Source of the DNA: Rhinopithecimicrobium faecis
GTDB lineage: Bacteria > Bacteroidota > Bacteroidia > Sphingobacteriales > Sphingobacteriaceae
Direction of reading: 5' to 3'
Assembly: GCA_017942165.1 (NCBI GenBank)
Contig: JAGKSB010000004.1
Coordinates: 124,001-188,000, forward strand
DNA length: 64,000 bases
The notes beneath the pieces are model-generated. The model was not told where the DNA came from, did no database searches, and was given only the letters and a program-made list of their open reading frames with translations. Positions 27,646-35,388 of this stretch are shown here, piece by piece; the first letter of the stretch is position 1; each line of letters begins with the position of its first letter. The translations under genes and the position numbers were made by a program.

Positions 27646-28866
27646 TTATTTAAAAGAAATTGCCTTAATAGGGCTAATTTTCGTAATAAGCATCGATGGA
27701 AATAATAACGCTACAAGGCTAATTATTACCACACCAATATTAATATACAGCAGATCGGTAGCCTGTAAATCTATCGGCACATAAGACATATAGTACGATG
27801 CTTCATCCAACTGAAAGAAGTGGGTATACTGCTGAAATAGACAGAGTCCTAAGCCCAGGGAGTTTCCAATAAGCAAACCAAGTCCTATAAGGTATAGTGC
27901 ATTGAATAGAAAGACCTTTCGCACAGCCTGATTAGAAAGACCTAAGGCCTTTAGAATACCTATCATATTGGTACGTTCCAAAATCGTGATCAGCAAGGCG
28001 GAGATCATATTTATAATCGCTACAATAGCCATGAGTACGAAAATAATCTTGGCATTCATATCGAGCAGGTCCAGCCATTGGAAGATATCAGGAAATAAAT
28101 CTTTGATATTGGAGATCACCATCCCCAGGGGTAGTGTATCGGCCAATTCTGCCGTCAGGGGCGCTAGCTTGCTGAAGTCTTTCAGCCGCAATTCATAGGC
28201 GCCTACATCCTGTTGGCCCATTCCATTTAGACGGCGTATAAGATCTAAGCTTCCAATCACATATAGCTTATCCATCTCCTCGGAACCGGTACTGTAGATT
28301 CCTTGAATTTTAAATTTTCGTTTACGGATGGGCTCCTGCACAAAATACATTATAAAGTCATCACCTACTGATAAGGATAGTCTATTGGCAATAATTTTTG
28401 ATATTAAAATTTGGCCATTTACCTGATCAGGATCCGCATAGTTTAGGGTGTCACCCGCAATAAGGGCTGATTGGAAGTAGCTTTGGTTATAGCTGCTATC
28501 GATACCTTTTAGCAAGACCCCTTCCACCTCTTGGTTTACAGTGATAATACCGGCCTTGGTAGCCATTGGCGCTACGGAAGCTACCGCAGGATGGGACTGA
28601 TAGCCTTTCAGCTTGCTGGCGCTCAAACTTATAGGATCGCTTTCATAGGAATCATTCAAGAGCTGCTTGCTCAGGACGATATCGCCGAAAAAACCGCGCT
28701 GTGTGGCGACAATTTCACCTTTAAATCCACGTAAGATAGCCACCGAAAGGATCATTGCTGCCACGGCCAAGACAATGGCGCCAATGGTGACACGCACGAT
28801 CAATTTCGAAAATGTTCGTTGTCCAGAAAGAGTGATCCTTTTGGCTAAAAAATAGGAAAAATTCAA
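27646..28866 (-). CDS. ABC transporter permease, LolC/LolE-like (FtsX family)
   Basis: A 406-aa inner-membrane protein: N-terminal TM (IGAIVLAVAAMILSVAILRG), a large periplasmic MacB-PCD-like domain, then three C-terminal TM helices of FtsX type (IIFVLMAIVAIINMISALLI, ILKALGLSNQAVRKVFLFNA, IGVVIISLVALLFPSMLITK). In proteobacteria such proteins release lipoproteins with the LolD ATPase; no ATPase gene is adjacent here. The start is a TTG at 28864-28866: an in-frame TAA lies one codon upstream and the next ATG would remove the first helix. Confidence 0.9.
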   Translation of the reverse strand: MNFSYFLAKRITLSGQRTFSKLIVRVTIGAIVLAVAAMILSVAILRGFKGEIVATQRGFFGDIVLSKQLLNDSYESDPISLSASKLKGYQSHPAVASVAPMATKAGIITVNQEVEGVLLKGIDSSYNQSYFQSALIAGDTLNYADPDQVNGQILISKIIANRLSLSVGDDFIMYFVQEPIRKRKFKIQGIYSTGSEEMDKLYVIGSLDLIRRLNGMGQQDVGAYELRLKDFSKLAPLTAELADTLPLGMVISNIKDLFPDIFQWLDLLDMNAKIIFVLMAIVAIINMISALLITILERTNMIGILKALGLSNQAVRKVFLFNALYLIGLGLLIGNSLGLGLCLFQQYTHFFQLDEASYYMSYVPIDLQATDLLYINIGVVIISLVALLFPSMLITKISPIKAISFK

Positions 28867-28891
28867 GCTTTAAATTTTATTTGTAACTTTA

Positions 28892-28899
28892 CAAAGTTA
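28892..28899 (-). promoter_or_regulatory. -7 element of the LolC/E-like gene
   Basis: The minus strand reads TAACTTTG (exact TAnnTTTG), 25 bp before the TTG start. Confidence 0.5.
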
Positions 28900-28959
28900 T
28901 AAAAAATTGTCAATAGCACTCCTTGGAAAATATAGTTTTCCATTTAACTTTATCAATAT

Positions 28960-29889
28960 ATGCGTATAATCTTTATGGGCACACCAGATTTTGCAGTTGC
29001 AACACTGGAGGCCTTATTGCATGCTGGGGAAAATGTCGTTGCCGTAGTCACAGTACCTGACAAACCCGCAGGTAGAGGTCAAAAATTACATCAGTCCGCA
29101 GTGAAGGTGTTTGCAGAAAAACATGAAATCCCTGTCCTTCAGCCGGTAAAACTTCGAGATGAGGCTTTCCTCGCGGAATTAGCAGCCTTCCAAGCTGACC
29201 TACAAGTGGTGGTAGCCTTCAGAATGCTTCCTGAAGTAGTTTGGAATATGCCCGCAAATGGCACCATCAATGTGCACGCGTCCCTACTTCCTCAATACCG
29301 TGGAGCCGCTCCTATCAATCATGCCATTATTAATGGGGAGAAGGAATCAGGGGTTACTACCTTCCTCTTGCAGCAAGAGATAGACACTGGAAATATCCTG
29401 AAAGCGACGAAAGTAGCCATTGCAGACACCGATAATGCGGGTATCTTGCACGACCAGCTAATGCATGCAGGTGCAGCTTTGCTGATCGACACCTTAGCCG
29501 ACCTGAAAGCTGGAAAGTTAACGCCTGTTGCGCAAGATGCCTTACTAGCGGATATAACACTTAAGCATGCGCCCAAAATTTTTAAAGAACACTGCCAAAT
29601 AGACTGGAATAAGGATAATCAGGAAATTTACAATTTAATTCGTGGCCTAAGCCCCTATCCAGCGGCTTTCACAAGCCTTGAAGGAAAAGTATTAAAAATT
29701 TATGAAGCGACGCAAGAGACCTTAGAAGAAGGTTCCTACCAGGCGGGCACTTTCCTGACAGATGAAAAGACTTATTTAAAGTTTCACAGTAAGAATGGCC
29801 TTATTTCCATTCGTAGCCTACAGCTTGAAGGAAAGAAGAAAATGGAAATTGTTGAGTTTTTAAGAGGGTACCGATTTACGAAAAATTAA
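28960..29889 (+). CDS. fmt: Methionyl-tRNA formyltransferase
   Basis: Formylates initiator Met-tRNA using 10-formyl-THF. The 309-aa protein has the N-terminal MRIIFMGTPDFAVATLEALL, the folate/catalytic motif SLLPQYRGAAPINHAIING (Asn/His region around NVHASLLP) and a C-terminal OB-like domain. Its last bases overlap the stop of the convergent XRE gene by 4 bp. Confidence 0.97.
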   Translation: MRIIFMGTPDFAVATLEALLHAGENVVAVVTVPDKPAGRGQKLHQSAVKVFAEKHEIPVLQPVKLRDEAFLAELAAFQADLQVVVAFRMLPEVVWNMPANGTINVHASLLPQYRGAAPINHAIINGEKESGVTTFLLQQEIDTGNILKATKVAIADTDNAGILHDQLMHAGAALLIDTLADLKAGKLTPVAQDALLADITLKHAPKIFKEHCQIDWNKDNQEIYNLIRGLSPYPAAFTSLEGKVLKIYEATQETLEEGSYQAGTFLTDEKTYLKFHSKNGLISIRSLQLEGKKKMEIVEFLRGYRFTKN

Positions 29890-30095
29890 GCTTCTTCCAT
29901 ATACTCAAATAAATCTGCCGGCTGACAGTTGAGAGCCTTGCAAAGGGCTTCCATGGTATCCAACCGTATGGCTTTTGATTTTTGATTCTTTATAATAGAT
30001 AGATTGGATAATGTGATCCCTACACGGGCACTCAGCTCATTCAGGGAGATATTTCTCTTTACCATCATTTGATCGAGGTGTATTAAAATTGGCAT
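29886..30095 (-). CDS. Small XRE-family regulator (YozG-like)
   Basis: A 69-aa protein that is essentially one Cro/CI helix-turn-helix: MVKRNISLNELSARVGITLS, LSIIKNQKSKAIRLDTMEAL and CKALNCQPADLFEY. This is the YozG-type stand-alone regulator. From memory, many relatives sit beside a DUF2975 membrane protein; none is present here, so this copy looks orphaned. It converges with fmt with a 4-bp overlap. Confidence 0.9.
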   Translation of the reverse strand: MPILIHLDQMMVKRNISLNELSARVGITLSNLSIIKNQKSKAIRLDTMEALCKALNCQPADLFEYMEEA

Positions 30096-30480
30096 AATCG
30101 TAATTTTTAAACGTCCTTATTTATTGTAAAACAAATCAATTTGTAAAATGTTTGTCTCTAATTTATTTTAATAAATAGACATCCGACGAATTAATGACAG
30201 GCTGTCAACTTTTGTTGGCAGCCTGTCTTTGACACAATATTGTCACATAAAATAAAACCAACCACCAATACTTTAGCTATCAAGGGATTAATCCAAGCGC
30301 AGGAAAATTAAACTAAAAATTAATAGAACTTGGAACGATTTTTGCTACTCGGTAATATCAATCGCAAAATTCGTAAGTATCTTACTATGAGGTATTAATT
30401 TATACATCCTACCGTAAATTATACAAAAAAAATTCATATTTTTGCAAACATTTCAGAGAGAAAGGTATTTAATATAATTA
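30096..30480. other. 385-bp gene-free region upstream of rpoD
   Basis: No coding frame was recognised. It contains a strong hairpin, GACAGGCTG/CAGCCTGTC (30196-30204 with 30219-30227) with further internal pairing and followed by TTT. A 10-bp perfect palindrome ACAATATTGT (30234-30243) follows immediately, and the rpoD -7 element lies near the right end. The rest is AT-rich. Confidence 0.7.
30437..30444 (+). promoter_or_regulatory. -7 element of rpoD
   Basis: TATTTTTG, exact TAnnTTTG, 36 bp before the rpoD ATG. Confidence 0.55.
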
Positions 30481-31341
30481 ATGAGACAGCTCAAAATTAC
30501 ACAATCGATTACCAACCGTGAATCACAGTCATTAGACAAGTATTTACACGAAATTGGTAAAGTAGACTTAATCACAGCAGAAGAAGAAGTAGAATTAGCA
30601 CAACGTATCCGTGAAGGTGATCAAGTTGCCTTGGAGAAATTAACTAAGACTAACTTACGTTTCGTGGTATCCGTAGCCAAACAATATCAAAATCAAGGGT
30701 TAACTTTAGGTGATTTAATCAATGAAGGTAACTTAGGATTAATTAAAGCGGCAAAGCGATTCGACGAGACGAAAGGTTTTAAATTTATCTCTTACGCTGT
30801 ATGGTGGATTCGTCAATCGATTTTACAAGCTATCGCCGAGCAATCAAGAATTGTACGTTTACCTTTGAATCAGGTAGGTTCATTAAGTAAAATCAGCAAG
30901 GCTTTTTCAAAATTAGAACAAGAATATGAGCGCGAGCCTTCACCGGAGGAATTAGCGGAAATCTTGGAAACTACTGTTGATAAAGTTTCTGATACTTTGA
31001 GTAACTCTGGTCGTCATGTTTCTATGGATGCACCTTTTGTGCAGGGTGAAGAGAATACCCTATTAGACGTATTAGAAAATCATGATCCAGACACAGATAG
31101 CTCATTAATTGATGAATCACTATCCGAGGAAATCAAACGTTCATTAGCAACCTTAACGGAGAGAGAGCGCGAAATTATCGTGTTGTTCTTTGGCTTAGGT
31201 TCTAATCATCAATTATCACTCGAGGAGATTGGCGAGAAGTTCAGTTTAACGCGTGAGCGTGTACGTCAGATTAAAGATAAAGCTTTACAACGTTTACGTC
31301 ACACTTCAAGAAGTAAAATATTAAAATCTTACTTAGGCTAA
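30481..31341 (+). CDS. rpoD: Primary sigma factor RpoD/SigA, short Bacteroidota form
   Basis: A 286-aa principal sigma factor. Region 1.2 ([20 protein letters not shown]), region 2 ([20 protein letters not shown], then [20 protein letters not shown]), region 3 ([20 protein letters not shown]) and region 4 ([20 protein letters not shown]) are all present. Region 1.1 is absent, as known for Bacteroidota. It recognises the TAnnTTTG promoters seen across this window. Own promoter and terminator. Confidence 0.97.
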   Translation: MRQLKITQSITNRESQSLDKYLHEIGKVDLITAEEEVELAQRIREGDQVALEKLTKTNLRFVVSVAKQYQNQGLTLGDLINEGNLGLIKAAKRFDETKGFKFISYAVWWIRQSILQAIAEQSRIVRLPLNQVGSLSKISKAFSKLEQEYEREPSPEELAEILETTVDKVSDTLSNSGRHVSMDAPFVQGEENTLLDVLENHDPDTDSSLIDESLSEEIKRSLATLTEREREIIVLFFGLGSNHQLSLEEIGEKFSLTRERVRQIKDKALQRLRHTSRSKILKSYLG

Positions 31342-31357
31342 GCAAGCCAAAAAATAT

Positions 31358-31392
31358 AAAAAAAGCTCCTGTTTTTAATAGGAGCTTTTTTT
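31358..31392. terminator. Bidirectional terminator between rpoD and the M16 protease gene
   Basis: Stem AAAAAAAGCTCCT/AGGAGCTTTTTTT (31358-31370 with 31380-31392) with a 9-nt loop. Confidence 0.88.
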
Positions 31393-31397
31393 ATGCC

Positions 31398-34259
31398 TTA
31401 TTTATTCTCTGGTAAGAGGATAAATTTAAAGAGTTGATCTTCTTTTAAGTAGCGCTTAGCTGCACGTTGAATACTGGCAGCATCCACTTTTAGCAGCTCC
31501 TTTTCATAGGTTAAGATCGCTGTAGGATCTTCGCTATTTATGACGGAAGAATTCAACTGATTCAGCCAAAAGCTATTTTCCTTTAAGCTCAATTCTAACT
31601 GGCGACGCTCCTCAATAAAATATTTATCAAGATCTTTCTGCTCAGGTCCATGGGCGATAATCTTCGCTACCTCCTCATGAACGGAGTTAATTAATGATTC
31701 CACTTTATCGATCGCAGTGCCAAAACCAATAGCTGCCTGATAGCGACCTACTGGCAGCTTGCTATAGGAGATATTTGCTCCCACACCATACACACCACCT
31801 TCATCTTCACGCAAGCGCTCGAGCAGCTTATAGCTTAACACAGAAGCCAGTGCATCCATCGCTAAATTGTCAGCTCTATTGTAGTTGTAATCGCCGATAT
31901 AGTACATGACTACGTTCGCTTTTTCCTCCTTACCTTTGTACACCTTTTCGGTCAATCCTTGTTTTGGCGCACGAATTCCTAAATCTTTACCCACTTCTTT
32001 ACGCCCTAAGGTTGGTAGAGAGGCGATATATTGTGTTAGAAAAGGTTTAATTTGCGCTTCTGTAAAGGAGCCGACAATGGTAAAGGTGAAATCCGAAGCA
32101 TCGGCAAATCGTTCTTTAAAGATGGCTAAAGAGCGGTCCTTTTGTATCTGATTCATCTGCGCTTCGGTATCGCTAAGGCGACGGATATTCCCTTGATATA
32201 AGGATTTGTTAATAGCGTCTGAAAATACCGCCTGGGGATTGGACAATCTATTTTCCAAAGAAGCTTTAGAGCGACTGATATAATTCTCAAAAATATCTTG
32301 ATCTAATCGCGGCGCTGTGAAGTAGCTGTAGATAAGCTCGAATACATCCTTTAGACCTTCTTGATCGGAACGCGCATTAATACCCTCTGAGAGCTCAGAA
32401 ATATAAGGTGCAGCCGCAGCCGTCTTACCAGCCCAATAGCGTAGCAACTCCTTGGAGTTTAACTGACCAGAACCTGAGGAAGAAACTAAACTTGCTGCAT
32501 GCTTAGCAGAAAAATAATCTGCATCGCTATATAGGGATGTCCCTCCGGCGCTTACCGCAGCGATACGGATCTCATCATTTTTGAACTTCGTAGGCTTTAG
32601 TACGACTTTAGCACCATTGCTTAAAGTCAGCGTCTTAGTGCCTATGGAGGCTGTTTCCGTTTCCGAAACAACTGTTCCTGAAGCCGGCAACTGCGCTAAT
32701 AAAGGCAGGTCGGAAACCTGATCCGCATAAGCTGTAATAGGTGTCTTAGCGACTTCGGAAATCCACTTATTGACGGTCCCTTCATCGGGTAGATTAGCCT
32801 TCTCTTTCTCCGCGGAGAGAAACAGAATATCTCTATTCTGAGGTGTGTAATAGGAAGTTAATAGCGCGTTGATCTCCTTCAGTGTTAAGCTCGGCAATAA
32901 TTGCTTTGTAATCGCGTAGTTTTCCTCCATCCCTAAGGAAGGTTCCTGCTTTAGGAAATTCGAAAGATAGCCTTGCACATACCTGTCAGACTTGCGCTTG
33001 TCACGTTCAATAAAACTAGTTTCATTCGATTTCTGTAAGCTTTTAATCACGCGATCTAACTCTGCTTGCGTAAAGCCATCACGCTTCACGCGCTCAACTT
33101 CTATTAATAACGCTTTAAACCCTTGTTCAATCGCACCAGGCTTAGCGACATAGGTAAGCTGCAGCGTACGGATATCTTTGAGGAGGCTGCTAAAGTTGAC
33201 GGAACCTTGAATAAATGGAGCGTCGGCCTTTTCTGTAAGATCCGAGAAACGTAAATTTATAAGATTGTTAAAGGCATTTTTTAATAGTGCATCTCGGTAG
33301 TCGCCTACCGTTTCAGGAACATTCCCGCGGTATTTGAAGAAGAGCTGTCCGACCACATAGGGCATCTCTGGATCCGTCACTGTGAGAAACTGATTTTTCC
33401 CATTTAAAGGGATTTCTTCTTCCTTTGGAAGGACATAATCTTTCGGTTTCTTAAGATCGGAAAATAGACGTTTTACTTCAGATTCCATCTCCGCCACATC
33501 GATGTCACCAACGATAATCAAGGCTTGTAAATCTGGTCTATACCAGCGTGTATGGAAGTCCCGCAATACGTTGGGTTGAAAATTCGTGATAATATCTTCG
33601 GTACCTATAGGCAGCCGATTGGAGTAAAGCGACTGGTTAAACAGCATCGGGAAATACTGATCCTGCATACGCTTTGAAGCTCCACGCCCACCACGCATCT
33701 CCTCCAGCACCACACCGCGCTCCTTATCAATCTCCTCCGTCGTCAATAGAGCATCCTGTGCCCAATCACGCATCACCTGAAGGCCATTTTTCAGCAGCTC
33801 AGGATCATCCGATGGAATAGGAAGCTGGTAGACTGTTTCTTCAAAACTCGTATATGCATTCAGGTCCGACCCAAAGCGTACACCGGCTTTTTGTAGGTAG
33901 TTTACTAAATCATTCTTTGGAAAATGTTTTAACCCGTTAAATTGCATATGCTCTAAAAAATGCGCTAGACCACGTTCATTTTCATTTTCCAAGATGGAAC
34001 CTACCTTATTTGCAAGGTACATCGTGACACGCTTTTCAGGCTCCACATTCTTTAAAATATAATAGGTGAAGCCATTTTTTAATTTTCCTTTGATAACTTG
34101 CTTATCAAACGGTAATTTTGTGGACCAAGAAATCGTATCTTGCGCCAAAATAGCTCTCGCCTGTACATGCATACTGCTACGCGCTGTTGTATGCGCCAAA
34201 AGGGGGCTATAACTCAGCGGCAGTAGGAATGCGCAGATAAAAGGTTTTAATAATCTCAT
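31398..34259 (-). CDS. M16-family (insulinase/pitrilysin-type) metalloprotease, double domain
   Basis: A 953-aa secreted zinc protease with a signal peptide (about 1-22). The first M16 domain has the inverted zinc motif HFLEH (H100, E103, H104) in RGLAHFLEHMQFNGLKHFPK. The catalytically inactive second half is seen around residue 720 onward (AIFKERFADASDFTFTIVGS) and LRDEEGGVYGV-like REDEGGVYGVGANISYSKLP. Probably degrades peptides in the periplasm. The gene stands alone on its strand. Confidence 0.94.
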   Translation of the reverse strand: MRLLKPFICAFLLPLSYSPLLAHTTARSSMHVQARAILAQDTISWSTKLPFDKQVIKGKLKNGFTYYILKNVEPEKRVTMYLANKVGSILENENERGLAHFLEHMQFNGLKHFPKNDLVNYLQKAGVRFGSDLNAYTSFEETVYQLPIPSDDPELLKNGLQVMRDWAQDALLTTEEIDKERGVVLEEMRGGRGASKRMQDQYFPMLFNQSLYSNRLPIGTEDIITNFQPNVLRDFHTRWYRPDLQALIIVGDIDVAEMESEVKRLFSDLKKPKDYVLPKEEEIPLNGKNQFLTVTDPEMPYVVGQLFFKYRGNVPETVGDYRDALLKNAFNNLINLRFSDLTEKADAPFIQGSVNFSSLLKDIRTLQLTYVAKPGAIEQGFKALLIEVERVKRDGFTQAELDRVIKSLQKSNETSFIERDKRKSDRYVQGYLSNFLKQEPSLGMEENYAITKQLLPSLTLKEINALLTSYYTPQNRDILFLSAEKEKANLPDEGTVNKWISEVAKTPITAYADQVSDLPLLAQLPASGTVVSETETASIGTKTLTLSNGAKVVLKPTKFKNDEIRIAAVSAGGTSLYSDADYFSAKHAASLVSSSGSGQLNSKELLRYWAGKTAAAAPYISELSEGINARSDQEGLKDVFELIYSYFTAPRLDQDIFENYISRSKASLENRLSNPQAVFSDAINKSLYQGNIRRLSDTEAQMNQIQKDRSLAIFKERFADASDFTFTIVGSFTEAQIKPFLTQYIASLPTLGRKEVGKDLGIRAPKQGLTEKVYKGKEEKANVVMYYIGDYNYNRADNLAMDALASVLSYKLLERLREDEGGVYGVGANISYSKLPVGRYQAAIGFGTAIDKVESLINSVHEEVAKIIAHGPEQKDLDKYFIEERRQLELSLKENSFWLNQLNSSVINSEDPTAILTYEKELLKVDAASIQRAAKRYLKEDQLFKFILLPENK

Positions 34260-34358
34260 ATTTTGTTAACTGATGGTTTATTATATTACGCTAAATGTAG
34301 TGTTTTATTTTTTAAATCAAAAGACCAGCAATTGATTTTACATATTTAAAAAAGAAGA

Positions 34359-35252
34359 ATGATCTGGAAAGATATTAAGGCTGATTTTAGCCGTTATTTA
34401 AAATTTGAACGTGCATTGTCCACCAACTCCATAGATGCCTACCTGAATGATGTATCGAAATTCCAAATATACTGTGAGGACAATGCGCTAACGTTGGAAA
34501 AATTAGGCCCTCGGAATATTCAGAAATTTTTAATGTATATCAATGAGTTTAACATTTCACCGTTTACCCAGTCGCGTATACTTTCCGGATTAAAAGCTTT
34601 TTTCGCTTTTTTGATGATTGAGCACAACTTGAAATCCAACCCTATTGAATTAATTGAAGCTCCACGCATCCCGCGGAAAATCCCTACGGTATTGAACATC
34701 CTGGAAATTGAACAACTGCTAGCAGCCATTGATCTGTCAACCGATGAGGGCATGCGCAATAAAGCTATTATAGAAACGCTTTATGGATGTGGCCTACGTG
34801 TCTCTGAGCTCACAGGATTAAAATGCTCCAATCTATTTCTAGATGTCGAATTTATAAAGGTCGAAGGTAAAGGAAATAAAGAACGCTTAGTTCCTGTAGG
34901 CGCTCAAGCGATAAAATTTTTGAAAATGTACCTCAATGATATTCGTGTACATATTCCTGTAAAACCAGGACAGGAAGATTTTGTCTTCTTAAATCGTCGC
35001 GGCTCAGCCCTCTCACGCGTTATGGTGTTCTATATCATTAAAGATCTTGCCGCTAAGGCTGGTATTGAAAAGCCAATTAGCCCCCATACATTCAGACATA
35101 GTTTTGCCTCTCACCTGGTGGAAGGTGGCGCTGACCTTCGCGCTGTACAAGATATGCTCGGCCATGAAAGTATTACGACGACAGAAATATACACCCATAT
35201 TGACAAAGAATATTTGCAATCCGTAATTACGCAGTTTCATCCACGCTCTTAA
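34359..35252 (+). CDS. xerD: Tyrosine recombinase XerD
   Basis: Site-specific recombinase for chromosome dimer resolution at dif. The 297-aa protein has a SAM-like N-terminal domain (FSRYLKFERALSTNSIDAYL) and the catalytic residues: Arg in LYGCGLRVSELTG (R147), Lys in VEGKGNKERLVPV, the H-x-x-R of HTFRHSFASHLVEGG, H in LGHESITTTE and the nucleophile Tyr in IYTHIDKEYL. The size and lack of neighbours fit the housekeeping XerD, not a phage integrase. Its 3' end lies in a 19-bp tandem repeat. Confidence 0.94.
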   Translation: MIWKDIKADFSRYLKFERALSTNSIDAYLNDVSKFQIYCEDNALTLEKLGPRNIQKFLMYINEFNISPFTQSRILSGLKAFFAFLMIEHNLKSNPIELIEAPRIPRKIPTVLNILEIEQLLAAIDLSTDEGMRNKAIIETLYGCGLRVSELTGLKCSNLFLDVEFIKVEGKGNKERLVPVGAQAIKFLKMYLNDIRVHIPVKPGQEDFVFLNRRGSALSRVMVFYIIKDLAAKAGIEKPISPHTFRHSFASHLVEGGADLRAVQDMLGHESITTTEIYTHIDKEYLQSVITQFHPRS

Positions 35253-35290
35253 GTTTCATCCACATTCTTAAGTTCCGTCATCATTCTTAA
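35234..35290. repeat. Three tandem 19-bp repeats spanning the xerD stop codon
   Basis: Units at 35234-35252, 35253-35271 and 35272-35290. Units 1 and 2 read GTTTCATCCACGCTCTTAA and GTTTCATCCACATTCTTAA (2 differences); unit 3 is more diverged. The first unit codes for the last residues of XerD (HPRS-stop), so this is a duplication of the gene's very end. Confidence 0.88.
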
Positions 35291-35315
35291 TAATAGCATA
35301 CGGTGCATTTGTAAA

Positions 35316-35361
35316 TGCAACAATGTTTGATTTAATTTTTATTTAATGCAACAATGTTGTA
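35316..35361 (+). promoter_or_regulatory. Two direct operator-like boxes (Fur-family/Zur-like?)
   Basis: TGCAACAATGTTTGA (35316-35330) and TGCAACAATGTTGTA (35347-35361) start 31 bp apart, about three helical turns. Each is an imperfect inverted repeat of form TGYAACA-N-TGTT(R/T)nA centred on one base. The second overlaps the -7 element, a good place for repression. Assignment to Zur is inference from symmetry and the metal-binding look of the downstream lipoprotein. Confidence 0.6.
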
Positions 35362-35367
35362 CCTTTG
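35360..35367 (+). promoter_or_regulatory. -7 element of the metal-uptake-like TonB receptor
   Basis: TACCTTTG, exact TAnnTTTG, 21 bp before the ATG at 35389, overlapping the second operator-like box. Confidence 0.6.
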
Positions 35368-35388
35368 TAAGGTATCATTAAATATTGT

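Noticed and set aside
34359..35252. xerD as an island integrase for the tRNA-Arg patch
   Set aside because: Length and motifs are those of housekeeping XerD, it is 3 kb away with a core-type operon between, and no att repeats were seen.
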